NCBI GenBank assembly: GCA_910578885.1
Contig: CAJTSH010000003.1
Span: 81,771-145,770 of the forward strand
Reading direction: 5' to 3'
Source of the DNA: an uncultured Lachnospiraceae bacterium
GTDB lineage: Bacteria > Bacillota > Clostridia > Lachnospirales > Lachnospiraceae
Length of the DNA stretch: 64,000 nt
Position 1 is the stretch's first letter. Every line of letters starts with the position of its first letter. Shown here in pieces: positions 7,873 through 17,239 of this stretch. A model generated the notes under the pieces. It had not been told where the DNA came from, did not search any database, and saw only the letters and a list, made by a program, of their open reading frames with translations. Both the position numbers and the translations under genes were made by a program.

Positions 7873-10017
7873 CTATTTTTCTCTTGCCAATACATCTTGT
7901 TCTTTTACTCCGGAAAGAATTACCGTCTTATTCACGCCAGAAAGAGACTTATCTACCAGAACATATTGTTTCACTAGCTCCCCGTCTATCACGCGCCATA
8001 CATAGTAAAATGTCTGCGCCGGCTTCTCGGCTCTCGTTTCTTCATGCACAAGCGAAGTCGGGATTACAATCACATCCTGCATGGAAATATACAAAAAACT
8101 TACCTTGCCTCTATTTGACTTCTTCTCATAGAAACTCTCATCATCCATCTCTACAAAAAATGCCCCAACAGAATAACCGGAATCTGTCCCATAGGATAAG
8201 GATAAATATGCACCATCTTCATCCGAAGTCAGATATGCTTTATCCACATTATTTGGCTGCGCCGCCCAACCGATACAACGTCCCGTATAATCCGTCTCTC
8301 CCAATGTAATTGTAATTTCTTCACCGAAATCCGCAATATTTTCCGGATAATTCCTTTCATCCGGCATCAGCGAATTCATCTGCACCAGAATTTTATTTCC
8401 TGCTGCTTCGCCGACAGAAATCACATGGGCTCCTGTTGTGACTATATCACCGCTCGAAAAGTTAATATTCGAAACCGTTCCTCCCTGCCTTGCATAGACG
8501 CTGACCTTTCCGTTTCCGTCATTGTTCTTTGCCATCCTGTTATATTCTTTTTGAAGCTTTCTCAGACGATACGCATGATTCACAGATTCAAGTTCCCGTT
8601 GCGAGGAGAGAATTGAACGCATATCCTCGTCTATTTCTACGGCAAGCCTCTCGTCGATATCCGCAACCGCTTCCACATATGCTTTATTTTCATGATTAAT
8701 CTGATTCTTTGCTTTCCGCAGCGCCGCTTTGCCCACTCCAGAGTCAATCACATAAAGAAGCTCCCCTTCTTCCACCACAGCGCCCTTTTTCACCGCAATT
8801 TCCTCAATCGTTCCCTCATACGGTGCATCATACCAGACAGTCCGCTCGTTTTCCAAGTCATAGCTTCTTGATATATTTGCAATTTCATAATTCCCGATTT
8901 CTACTGTATATTCCTCATATTTTGCAGGCATTCTTGCATCAGATGCATAAAATACCTGTTCCCCTTCCGTAAGCCCATCCGTCACCTCTGCATAGTTGTC
9001 ATCAGAATCTCCGATTGTCACCGCACGCTTTTCCCGTCCTCCATCTGCCCTTTTTACATAGACAAAATAGTCGTTCTTCTCTCCGTACAGAGAATCCAGG
9101 CCGATAACCGGAACCTCCTTCACCTTTTCCTTCTGAAAATAGACCGGATAGGATGCGCCCAGCGGCAGCTCGCCTGCATCCGGACATTCCATACGGACAT
9201 TCGGGTAAAGGTTGCTCGCCTTCGCCAATATGGTTTCGTCCAAGCTGTATGGAATCTCCGCCACATCATACCGCCCGCCTGCAAGCTTCATAAATTTCTC
9301 TTCGTAATCCGTATAAGCATACTGCCCGATTGTCTTTTCCAGCTCAATACATGTATCCTGCGGATCCGACACGATCACGATATTTTCATAAGCTCCCGCA
9401 CTGGTGGATTTTCCGGTATTCTTGATATAGGACACAGTTCCGGCATGTCTTGCCCGAAGCGTCCCTTCCTCAATGATTTCCTGCTGCTCTGCCATGGATT
9501 CATTCAGCTTACCCACACGGTAATCATGAAGCATCTTATCATAGCGTTGGTTTTCCTGCTCTGTAGCAAGCCTTGTTGCCCTTTCCCCTTCATCCATTTC
9601 CGCAACTTCTATCTGATGAATCCTCGCCTGCGTGATTCTGCTGTTTATATTGTAATTCTGATTCTCATTCGCAAGATCTGCATTCAGCTCCTCCAAAGCC
9701 TCTTTTGCCGCATCCGTATTCGCATATGCAACGATTTCACCTTCCTCAACGGAATCACCGACCTCTACCGTAATTTCCGAAATATCGGCATTCGTATGAT
9801 AAAAGCTGCAATAATCCTTTGGCACGATTGTCCCATAGATCACCTTCGTCTCACCAATCTCACCAAGCTCTACCGGGCGATAGGAGGAATTGGCTGCCGC
9901 TGGCTCTATCAGTTCGGGAACAGCGGCGGAACCGGCCGCTCCACACCCCGTATACATAACCATTCCCGTCAGCAGAACCACGCTCAGTATTCCTGCGCGT
10001 ATCCTTAATTTTCTCAA
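7873..10017 (-). CDS. Double-length membrane-fusion (HlyD/MacA-like) adaptor lipoprotein
   Basis: 714 residues starting at a TTG that overlaps the stop of the preceding gene (TTGA). A signal peptide ends in the lipobox MYTGC with Cys25. The protein contains two copies of an adaptor core: a lipoyl-like half near residues 80-100 (VEVGDSVEEGEIVAYAN) with a coiled stretch to about 185 and GTVSYIK at 193, and again a lipoyl-like half near 405-425 (VKKGAVVEEGELLYVI) with a coiled stretch to about 495 and GTVSNIN at 513. Such adaptors link MacB-type permeases to outer layers; here it is anchored to the outside of the membrane. The internal duplication is unusual. Confidence 0.85.
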   Translation of the reverse strand: MRKLRIRAGILSVVLLTGMVMYTGCGAAGSAAVPELIEPAAANSSYRPVELGEIGETKVIYGTIVPKDYCSFYHTNADISEITVEVGDSVEEGEIVAYANTDAAKEALEELNADLANENQNYNINSRITQARIHQIEVAEMDEGERATRLATEQENQRYDKMLHDYRVGKLNESMAEQQEIIEEGTLRARHAGTVSYIKNTGKSTSAGAYENIVIVSDPQDTCIELEKTIGQYAYTDYEEKFMKLAGGRYDVAEIPYSLDETILAKASNLYPNVRMECPDAGELPLGASYPVYFQKEKVKEVPVIGLDSLYGEKNDYFVYVKRADGGREKRAVTIGDSDDNYAEVTDGLTEGEQVFYASDARMPAKYEEYTVEIGNYEIANISRSYDLENERTVWYDAPYEGTIEEIAVKKGAVVEEGELLYVIDSGVGKAALRKAKNQINHENKAYVEAVADIDERLAVEIDEDMRSILSSQRELESVNHAYRLRKLQKEYNRMAKNNDGNGKVSVYARQGGTVSNINFSSGDIVTTGAHVISVGEAAGNKILVQMNSLMPDERNYPENIADFGEEITITLGETDYTGRCIGWAAQPNNVDKAYLTSDEDGAYLSLSYGTDSGYSVGAFFVEMDDESFYEKKSNRGKVSFLYISMQDVIVIPTSLVHEETRAEKPAQTFYYVWRVIDGELVKQYVLVDKSLSGVNKTVILSGVKEQDVLAREK

Positions 10018-11006
10018 TTCAATGTCACCTTCTCTCCTTCACTTAACCCTTGCGTAATCACAATATATTCGTTTACCCGGTCTCCCACCGTCACTGATAC
10101 CGCCTCCCGATATCCGTTCTCTTTTATCCGAAAGACATAATAAGTCTCTGGCACATCCTCATCGCCCCCCACGCTCCAGACTGCATCAGCATCCACATAG
10201 ATGACATTTTTTAGCTGCGGCTTTTCCACCGTCAATATAAGCTCATCCGCTTCCGATAGCGACGACATGTCCGAAATCGGCTCAAACGTCAAAACCTGAT
10301 CTGTAATATCCGCAAGACGCAGCTCATAAGACGCCACCCCTGCAACAGCGGTATAGGTTTCTCCTACCGTAAACGCCTCCGTCGATTTTGTCGACGTTGA
10401 ATAATTTCCGTTTCCGCACACCTCGGTCAAGAGATCTCTGCCCGGCATATAATATCCATCCCGCAGATATTCGCTGATTTTTGTAATTGTACCGGATTCC
10501 TTCGCAACAATCTGATAATCCTCCAGCTTTTTTTTCGCCTCTTCGATATAAAGATCCGCCACTACAATATCCTCCAGAAGTAATGAGATATCCGAGCGAT
10601 AGTCTGCATAACCATCAACACTCATTAGCTTCTGATAATGTTCTGCCAGAAGCTGCTTCTGCTTTTTCTCGTCCTCATAATCCTCTATCGTCTGCTGTAT
10701 ACTGTCTGACTTGAAAGAAACCAATGTATCCCCTTTTTCTACCCGGTCTCCTACCGAAACATATACTTTATCCAGTTCAAGCTCCGGGTTCGTCGCACTG
10801 TACTGAATCTGCTCAAATCCCTCTACATTCAACGTCAACGTAACGCTGGGATTTAAGTCTCCCTTTTCTACCTGCACAGTCTGATATGAAATCTTTTCGT
10901 AGGGCTCCTGTTCAATTGTCACAACCTCCTGCCCCGTAGACATACATCCGTTCAAAAGCAGTCCCATACCGGCAAATACCCACATTGGTCTGATGTTTTT
11001 CTTCAT
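10014..11006 (-). CDS. Membrane-fusion (HlyD/MacA-like) adaptor lipoprotein
   Basis: 330 residues when started at 11006, which has a good GGAAGGGG upstream; a longer frame from 11033 overlaps the previous gene. The signal peptide ends in LLNGC, making Cys21 the lipidation site. A lipoyl-like half (VSVGDRVEKGDTLVSF), a short helical hairpin and a second half (VAKESGTITKI) make an adaptor core, followed by a beta-barrel and a C-terminal domain (GLSEGEKVTL). It lies between the lipoprotein array and the double adaptor, and overlaps the latter by 3 nt. Role: periplasm-side partner of the FtsX-like permease. Confidence 0.85.
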   Translation of the reverse strand: MKKNIRPMWVFAGMGLLLNGCMSTGQEVVTIEQEPYEKISYQTVQVEKGDLNPSVTLTLNVEGFEQIQYSATNPELELDKVYVSVGDRVEKGDTLVSFKSDSIQQTIEDYEDEKKQKQLLAEHYQKLMSVDGYADYRSDISLLLEDIVVADLYIEEAKKKLEDYQIVAKESGTITKISEYLRDGYYMPGRDLLTEVCGNGNYSTSTKSTEAFTVGETYTAVAGVASYELRLADITDQVLTFEPISDMSSLSEADELILTVEKPQLKNVIYVDADAVWSVGGDEDVPETYYVFRIKENGYREAVSVTVGDRVNEYIVITQGLSEGEKVTLN

Positions 11007-11019
11007 GCCTTTCCCCTTC

Positions 11020-12474
11020 CTATACTTCGTCATAAAAGTCTATCACGGATCCGTCGATTGCATTGACCAGAACCGGGCTGATAAGGTCTATCCGGTATGC
11101 GTCATGTCCCTCCCAGGATAATCCCACTTCCTTTCTGTCATAAACATGAGCGAGTCTCCACGTCGGAACGTAGCTGTAATGTCCCGGACTTTCTTTGTCC
11201 CTGATACGAAAATAAATTAGCTCAAGCTCATTAAACTGCATCCAGTCTGTCCCCGAATATTTCAAACGGAAGAATCCGATATCCTCCGTAAGCCGCTCCT
11301 TCATAATCGCCTTGATATCCTCCAGCGGTGCAAGTCCAACGCCCCCTGAAATTCTGGTAATCTCAAGCGGATTGTATGCACGCATTTCAATCACGCCTTT
11401 CTCTGTCACAAAGACCTCCATCCGGGTTTTCATGAAATATCTGCTTTCCTCCGAATCCCTCTTTTTATTAAATGTCCTGTAATTCTCCTGTGTCCCAAAT
11501 GTCACAAAAGATAAGTCATCCACTCCCACATCAAAATAAAAAACGTATCCGTCCACAATGCAGCTTTCTTCGACTTGATACATATTTACTACCTCAGCCC
11601 AAGTAAGCGGTCGGTAGGAACCACATACTGTATAGTCCAAATCCAGCTTATCTACGAATCTCTGTGCCAGTTTCTGTGCATCCTCCACAGAAATAGCACA
11701 TTGATTCTCGGCAGTTATATCATCCATTGATGTCCAATAAGTCAGATTTACGGCTTCGCTCAACTCCTCGGGGCAGACCTGACGGATATCCTTAGCCGTA
11801 AGACCGATTTCCTTCCCCCTGCATTCTATAAATCTATCCCAAGCATCGTAACATCTTTCCTTCTCCGAAAAAAACAGTTCATAGGTTATCCCATCACGTT
11901 CTCCCATATATTTGTCCACATCATACGTATCCACCGGAGAATAAGTATCTTTTGCCGTTTTCAGCGCTTCATCATAATCGGAAAGTTCCCTTTCCAATTC
12001 TTCTTTCTGATCTTCGTCTGTTCCCGAGTACGAATCATATGCCTCTTGGCAGGCAATACGCAGCTCCTCCAATTCCTTTTTGGGAAGATGTGAAATATCA
12101 TTGTAGTAAATATCACCCTCCTCGAAAATATGCTCTGCCACACGTTTCTTATAACCTTCATCAAACTCCGGCTCTTCTACCTCTACAACAGACATCTGCG
12201 CTATATCCGGAACGATAATAGATGCCTCCACCGTCAACCGCACTTCATTCTTCTTCGTATTAACCGTCGTCCACTCGTCTTTCCACTCTGTAGAAGACGC
12301 AAACTGAATCAAACCCGTCTTCCCCTTATTGGCATTATTCTGGTCACTTTCCGTTTCCTCTTCTATGTTATAATCCACCGTCTGCTCTTTCTTGCTGCAT
12401 CCTGTTACAAGCCCCGTTACAAGACAGAATACGAGACCTGCTCCAAAGCACCGCTTAACGGTTCCCTTTCTCAA
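11020..12474 (-). CDS. Array lipoprotein, paralog 1
   Basis: About 484 residues. The frame can begin at a GTG at 12483 but AGGAGG touches that codon, so TTG at 12474 is more likely. A signal peptide ends in the lipobox LVTGC. Shared family features: a VDYN-type segment, an E-M-SVVEV-EPEFD block, an acidic helical region, CPEEL, a helix around EDAQKLAQRFVDKL, and a C-terminal block YSYVPTWRL...LVNAIDGSVIDFYDEV. The C-terminal block recalls PepSY-like domains, but I do not recognise the family with certainty. It is the array member nearest the transporter and ends 14 nt before the first adaptor. Function unknown. Confidence 0.85.
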   Translation of the reverse strand: MRKGTVKRCFGAGLVFCLVTGLVTGCSKKEQTVDYNIEEETESDQNNANKGKTGLIQFASSTEWKDEWTTVNTKKNEVRLTVEASIIVPDIAQMSVVEVEEPEFDEGYKKRVAEHIFEEGDIYYNDISHLPKKELEELRIACQEAYDSYSGTDEDQKEELERELSDYDEALKTAKDTYSPVDTYDVDKYMGERDGITYELFFSEKERCYDAWDRFIECRGKEIGLTAKDIRQVCPEELSEAVNLTYWTSMDDITAENQCAISVEDAQKLAQRFVDKLDLDYTVCGSYRPLTWAEVVNMYQVEESCIVDGYVFYFDVGVDDLSFVTFGTQENYRTFNKKRDSEESRYFMKTRMEVFVTEKGVIEMRAYNPLEITRISGGVGLAPLEDIKAIMKERLTEDIGFFRLKYSGTDWMQFNELELIYFRIRDKESPGHYSYVPTWRLAHVYDRKEVGLSWEGHDAYRIDLISPVLVNAIDGSVIDFYDEV

Positions 12475-12486
12475 TCCCTTCACCTC

Positions 12487-13923
12487 CTATACTTCGTCAT
12501 AAAAGTCTATCACGGATCCGTCGATTGCATTGATTAAGACCTGATTCCAGATAGAAATATTATATGGATTACTGCTCTCATACTTATACCCAGGCATATT
12601 ACAAAGCCGCCATGCCGGAACATAACTGTAATGTCCCGGATTCTCCCTGTCTCTGACACGGAAATAGATGAGCTCCATTTTATTGCATTCAACCCTTCTG
12701 TCATTTGCCGTATAGATGAAACGGAAGCTTCCGAAGTGTTCGGTAATCTGCTCCTTCATAATCCCTTCCACTGCATCCAGCGGCAAAAGCTCGGTTTCTC
12801 CGGAAATCCCAGTAATCTCTATCGGGTTATCTGCATCCATCCCAATAACGCCCTTGTCCGTGACATAGACCTTAAGCGTAGCCCCCAAAGAATACTGCCC
12901 ATATTCATCTTCCCGCTTCTTTTCAAAAAAATTCTGATACGTATACTGTGTTCCAAACAACGTAAAAGACATCTGCTCCATACCTGCATCAAAATAGAAT
13001 ACATACCCGTCTGCCACCTCATTTGCGTCCCCTGTCCCATTCTCCGGCTCCGTGCCGTAACCGACCCATAAAAGCGGGACAGAATAAGTGTACACGGAAT
13101 ATCCCATTTCCAGTCCCTTTACAAAACGCCGCGCCATCTCTAATGCAGACTCTTCGGAAAGCCCGCATTGATTTTCAATATAACCATGCGTACTTATTGC
13201 CTGATAGTATCGACAATTCTTTCCCTTCAATTCCTCCGGGCAGACCTGATCCATGTCCTTCGGAGAAAGCGAAACACTCTTCATTGTAAAGTCTGCAATT
13301 CCTCCCCCATCTATATAATTAGCTCCCACAAAAGACAGTTCATAGAATACTCCGTCACGTTCCCCCAGATAGTAATCCTCATCATAAGCAGTAACTGGCG
13401 TATAGGTATCTTTTGCCTTTTCCAGCAGCTCATCATACATCAGGAGTTCTTTCTCTAATTCTTCCATGCCTTCTGCATCTTCCACTACATCCATACGCGC
13501 CACAATGTCTGCGCGTTCCTTTTCCAGCTCCTTTTTCGGAAGATATATAGGATCCCTATAATAAACCTCTTGACCACCAAAGATCTGTTTCACTACTTTC
13601 CCCTTATAGATTTCATCAAACTTTGGCTCTTCCATCTCTACGACATACATCTGCTCTGCCTCCGGAAGCGAAATCTCTGCATCAATCGAAAACACCACCT
13701 CGTTTCCCTTTGTATTTACCGCCGTCCATTCATCCTGCCATGCCGAGGCATCTGTAAACTGCCCAACTCCCTTCTTCCCATTGCTGCCATTCTCATGAGC
13801 GCTCTCTGTCGCTCCATCCACACGGTAATTTACCGTTTTGTTTTTGCAGCCCGTCACAAGCCCCACACCAATGCAGAGCGCAAGCCCTGCACTAATACAT
13901 TTCACAATCGTTTTTTTACCCAT
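12487..13923 (-). CDS. Array lipoprotein, paralog 2
   Basis: 478 residues from ATG 13923, or 482 from ATG 13935; the inner start aligns better with other members. The lipobox is LVTGC. It shares with paralog 1 the final 40-odd bases of DNA almost without change, although the middle is well diverged. The upstream region, including the possible ribosome binding site, is made of a decayed copy of the tail of another family member (13937-13980). Central region: EQMYVVEMEEPKFD, PKKELEKER, CPEELKG, ESALEMARRFVKGL, then YSYVPAWRL and INAIDGSVIDFYDEV. Function unknown. Confidence 0.85.
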   Translation of the reverse strand: MGKKTIVKCISAGLALCIGVGLVTGCKNKTVNYRVDGATESAHENGSNGKKGVGQFTDASAWQDEWTAVNTKGNEVVFSIDAEISLPEAEQMYVVEMEEPKFDEIYKGKVVKQIFGGQEVYYRDPIYLPKKELEKERADIVARMDVVEDAEGMEELEKELLMYDELLEKAKDTYTPVTAYDEDYYLGERDGVFYELSFVGANYIDGGGIADFTMKSVSLSPKDMDQVCPEELKGKNCRYYQAISTHGYIENQCGLSEESALEMARRFVKGLEMGYSVYTYSVPLLWVGYGTEPENGTGDANEVADGYVFYFDAGMEQMSFTLFGTQYTYQNFFEKKREDEYGQYSLGATLKVYVTDKGVIGMDADNPIEITGISGETELLPLDAVEGIMKEQITEHFGSFRFIYTANDRRVECNKMELIYFRVRDRENPGHYSYVPAWRLCNMPGYKYESSNPYNISIWNQVLINAIDGSVIDFYDEV

Positions 13924-13936
13924 ATCTCTTTCCATA

Positions 13937-13980
13937 CCTCACTATAAAAATCTATCACGGTTTGTCGACAGCGTTAATCC
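13937..13980 (-). pseudogene. Relic of an array-lipoprotein C-terminal tail (first)
   Basis: Read on the minus strand this encodes INAVDKP followed by two stops, where intact genes have INAIDGSVIDFYDEV. The DNA still matches the tail of intact copies after a small deletion that shifts the frame. Only about 44 bp remain. Its end merges into the translation start region of paralog 2. Confidence 0.7.
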
Positions 13981-14126
13981 CTACATCTCGTTGTACAAAT
14001 CTATCTCAGAACCATCTATCGCATTCATTAATACCGCTGCATTAATCTGAACCGGAGGCCTGCTCCATAGCTTCTTCACAAGCCGCAAGCCATTCTTCCT
14101 GCACTTCGATGACAGACATCTGTTCC
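13981..14126 (-). pseudogene. Relic of an array lipoprotein: N-terminal scrap fused to C-terminal tail
   Basis: Two family segments remain in different frames. At about 14090-14125 the minus strand reads EQMSVIEVQEEW, matching the EQMSVVEVKEPEF block near the N-terminus of intact members. At 13981-14085 it reads LRLVKKLW and, after a few codons, INAAVLMNAIDGSEIDLYNEM and a stop, matching the WRL-to-tail block. About 350 codons are missing between them. This is a former array member destroyed by internal deletion. Confidence 0.75.
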
Positions 14127-14128
14127 CC

Positions 14129-15610
14129 CTATGCCTCATCATAAAAATCTATGACCGATCCGTCTATTGCATTGATTAAAATCTGCTCATTTATCCAAGT
14201 AGCGTACCCATCCGCATCATGGTATTTAACAAAAGCCAGTCTCCATGTCGGAACATAACTGTAATATCCCGCATTCTCCTTATCTCTGACACGAAAATAG
14301 ACAAGCGCTGCTTCGTTGAACGTTATAGCTTTCTTAGACTCGAAACGAAACATACTTACATCTCCTGCAAGCTGCTCCTTCACGATTCCCTGGATTGCCT
14401 CCAGCGGGAGAAGCTCTGTCTTATCCAATATACCCGTTATTTCGATTGGATTCTGCGCTTTCATCCCAATGACTCCGTTTTCATTGACATAAACCTCCAT
14501 GCGGGCTTTCATCAAATACTGCGGTTCCCCCGACTTATTCTCAGAAAAATTCCGTTCAAGCTCCTGCGTTCCGCACTTTGTAAACGATATGGAATCAACG
14601 CCGGCGTCATATAGAAATACATACCCATCCGCAATAAAATCAATTCCCTCATTCTGTCCCATGCCAGCCGACGCGCCTTTCCACCAGCCAAGCTGTATAG
14701 AACCGGCATCTACGGAATAATCCATTCCCATCTCGTCTACAAAACGGTCTGCGAGTTTCTTTGCATCCTCTTCTGAAAGCGCACATTGGTTCTCCAATAT
14801 ACCGAAATTTTCATCCATGGCTGTATACATTAGATTAAAATCACCACTCTCCCTTATTTCCTTAGGACAGAACTGAGAAAGGTCCTTTGCCTGAAATAAA
14901 ATCTCCTTGCTTCTGCAGATTACTTCCGCATCATTTGACTTAGCGCTTCCGCTCTCCATAAAAGTCAATTCAAAGGATTTCCCTTCATAGGTTCCCAGAT
15001 ATTCATCGACATCATACTCATTTACCGGTACATAGGAATCTCCCGCAGCTTCCAGAGTTTCCCTATAGTATGAAAGCTCCTGATTTATCTCCTCCTGCGT
15101 ACGTGCACCCATCTCTATCTTCACCGTCTGTGCATCATACTCTCCTGCGGTTATCACTCTACTAGGTTTCCAATAGTCTTCCAGACGTTTCTCCACCTCT
15201 GCCTTTGGCAGATGCGCCATATCATAGTAATAAATTTCTCCGTCTCCAAAGAGACGTTCCGCCATCTGTTTTTTATACGCAGAATCAAATTCCGGCTCCT
15301 TCACCTCTACGACCGACATCTGCTCCACATCCGGAACATTTATCTTCGCATCCACGAGGAAATCTACCCAATTTCCCTTCGCATCTGCCGCTGTCCAAGC
15401 ATCGTACCAATCCTTGGCGTCCGCAAACTGTGCAAGCCCCTTCTTCCTGTTGCCGTGTGCCGCGCTTTTGCTGCCATTTTCTGTAGAACTTTCCGTAACT
15501 CCGTCTACATCATAATCTATCGTTTTCTCTTTACAGCCTGTGAGCAGATTCATACTAAGACACAAAACCAGTCCAAGCCATACACGTCTTTTTCTTGTTT
15601 CTCCTCTCAT
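14129..15610 (-). CDS. Array lipoprotein, paralog 3
   Basis: 493 residues from ATG 15610, chosen because GGAGGG lies 7 nt upstream; ATG 15616 is 2 nt from it. The lipobox is LLTGC. After a serine- and lysine-rich linker come VEQMSVVEVKEPEFDSAYKK, a long acidic segment that is longer here than in paralogs 1 and 2, CPKEIRES, EEDAKKLADRFVDEM, a YVNENGVIGM strand, and YSYVPTWRL with the INAIDGSVIDFYDEA tail. It is a complete family member placed between a relic (13981) and paralog 4. Function unknown; likely attached to the outer face of the membrane. Confidence 0.85.
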   Translation of the reverse strand: MRGETRKRRVWLGLVLCLSMNLLTGCKEKTIDYDVDGVTESSTENGSKSAAHGNRKKGLAQFADAKDWYDAWTAADAKGNWVDFLVDAKINVPDVEQMSVVEVKEPEFDSAYKKQMAERLFGDGEIYYYDMAHLPKAEVEKRLEDYWKPSRVITAGEYDAQTVKIEMGARTQEEINQELSYYRETLEAAGDSYVPVNEYDVDEYLGTYEGKSFELTFMESGSAKSNDAEVICRSKEILFQAKDLSQFCPKEIRESGDFNLMYTAMDENFGILENQCALSEEDAKKLADRFVDEMGMDYSVDAGSIQLGWWKGASAGMGQNEGIDFIADGYVFLYDAGVDSISFTKCGTQELERNFSENKSGEPQYLMKARMEVYVNENGVIGMKAQNPIEITGILDKTELLPLEAIQGIVKEQLAGDVSMFRFESKKAITFNEAALVYFRVRDKENAGYYSYVPTWRLAFVKYHDADGYATWINEQILINAIDGSVIDFYDEA

Positions 15611-15622
15611 ATACATGCCCTC

Positions 15623-17230
15623 CTATGCCTCGTCATAAAAATCTATGACCGATCCGTCGATTGCGTTGATAAGTACCTGATTCTCAATCTTACCGCTCGC
15701 ATAATGAATTCCTGAAAGTCTCCACACCGGAATATAGCTGTAATATCCTCTATCCGCCTTATTTCTGACCCGGAAATAAATCAGCTCCATCTTATCCATC
15801 AAGTCAACAAATTCATATTCAGTCTGCTTTATCCTATCGAACTTTTCGGCGCCATCAGTAAACTTGAAACGAAATCTTTCAAACTGTCCAGAAACCTGCT
15901 CCATGATAATCCCCTTAATTGCATCCAAAGGAAGAAGATCCACCCCCTTCGAAATAGTAAGTGTCTCAATCGGATTATATGCCCGCATCCTGATTACTCC
16001 TTTATCATTCACATAGACTTCTATCTGAGCTCTCATAAGATACTGTGATTCTTCCGATTTCTTTTTCTTCTTTCTGAAATACCCGTCTGTTTCCTGCGTT
16101 CCGAACTGCGGAAATGACACAGAATCAATTCCTGCGTCAAAGCAGAAAATATAACCGTTTAAGAGATACTGCACGTCCACTCCGCCCCAATCTTTCCCCG
16201 TCCACCAGCCAAGCGGCTCGGAATGATCATACACGGAGTAGTCCAGTTTCAACTTTTCTATAAAACGCTGTGCCAGTTCTTTTGCCTCTTCCTCTGAAAG
16301 ACTGCATTGGTTTTCGGGTGGAAATCCATTAGCGATGTCCATTCTCACACTCTTATAATATAAGCCCCCGACCTCTTTTACCTCATCGGGACAGATTTGA
16401 TAAATATCTTTCTCACAAAATGAAATCTCTTTCCCCCGGCAGTTTATAAAGCAGTCCGCTTTGCTCTCACTGCCGTAAGGATCATCATCCCTCTCTCTGA
16501 CACGCTCACTCTCCAAAAAGGACAACTGATAAGCAATTCCGGAATACGTACCCAGATATTCATTGGCATCATATTCACTCACCGGCGTATAGACCGTACC
16601 TGCCGTCTCTAACGCACTATCGTAACGCAAAAGCTCCTGCTCTAAAGCATCTTTCCAGCCCTTCACATTTTCTGCATCAATATCTTTCCAGCCCTCTACA
16701 TTTTCCAGTTCAAATTGATGTTGATTCGCAAGCCCCACCATATCAGAATAAATAATCCTTTGACTTTCTTCCGCCAACCGATATACCTCTTGACAGCTTT
16801 CACGCTGTTCCTCAATATCCTTTACTGGAAGATGCGCAAGATCATTGTAGTAAATTTCCGCATCTCCAAAAATGCACTCTGCCAACCGCTTCTTATACGA
16901 TGCATCAAACACCGGCTCCTGCACCTCTACGACGTACATCTCCTCTGCATCCGGAACGGTAACATTGTCCCATCCCACATCTACTTCCACCTCTTCCCCT
17001 TTCGCATTTTCCGCCCTCAGGTACTCTCTCCATGCAGGCTCATCCGCGAACTGCTTTACCCCCTTCTTCCCTCTGCTGACCGTATTGCTTACGCCGTTTT
17101 CTTTCTGTGCGCTCTCTGTCGCTCCTTCCATACTGTAATCCACCGTTTTCTCTTTGCAGCCTGCAAGCAGGTTCACGCTAAGGCACAAAAGCAGCCCATA
17201 CACACATTTTTTTCTTATCCCTCTTTTCAT
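15623..17230 (-). CDS. Array lipoprotein, paralog 4
   Basis: 535 residues, the longest member. The lipobox is LLAGC and AAGGGGCAA precedes the ATG. The first about 55 codons are nearly identical in DNA to those of paralog 5 while the rest is diverged, which suggests recent conversion or unequal exchange. Extra length comes from an inserted acidic repeat containing VEGWKDIDAENVKGWKDALE (a near-duplicated GWKD unit) and from an insertion KFDRIKQTEYEFVDLMDKM before the ELIYFRVR strand. It ends with YSYIPVWRL and INAIDGSVIDFYDEA. Function unknown. Confidence 0.85.
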   Translation of the reverse strand: MKRGIRKKCVYGLLLCLSVNLLAGCKEKTVDYSMEGATESAQKENGVSNTVSRGKKGVKQFADEPAWREYLRAENAKGEEVEVDVGWDNVTVPDAEEMYVVEVQEPVFDASYKKRLAECIFGDAEIYYNDLAHLPVKDIEEQRESCQEVYRLAEESQRIIYSDMVGLANQHQFELENVEGWKDIDAENVKGWKDALEQELLRYDSALETAGTVYTPVSEYDANEYLGTYSGIAYQLSFLESERVRERDDDPYGSESKADCFINCRGKEISFCEKDIYQICPDEVKEVGGLYYKSVRMDIANGFPPENQCSLSEEEAKELAQRFIEKLKLDYSVYDHSEPLGWWTGKDWGGVDVQYLLNGYIFCFDAGIDSVSFPQFGTQETDGYFRKKKKKSEESQYLMRAQIEVYVNDKGVIRMRAYNPIETLTISKGVDLLPLDAIKGIIMEQVSGQFERFRFKFTDGAEKFDRIKQTEYEFVDLMDKMELIYFRVRNKADRGYYSYIPVWRLSGIHYASGKIENQVLINAIDGSVIDFYDEA

Positions 17231-17239
17231 TTGCCCCTT

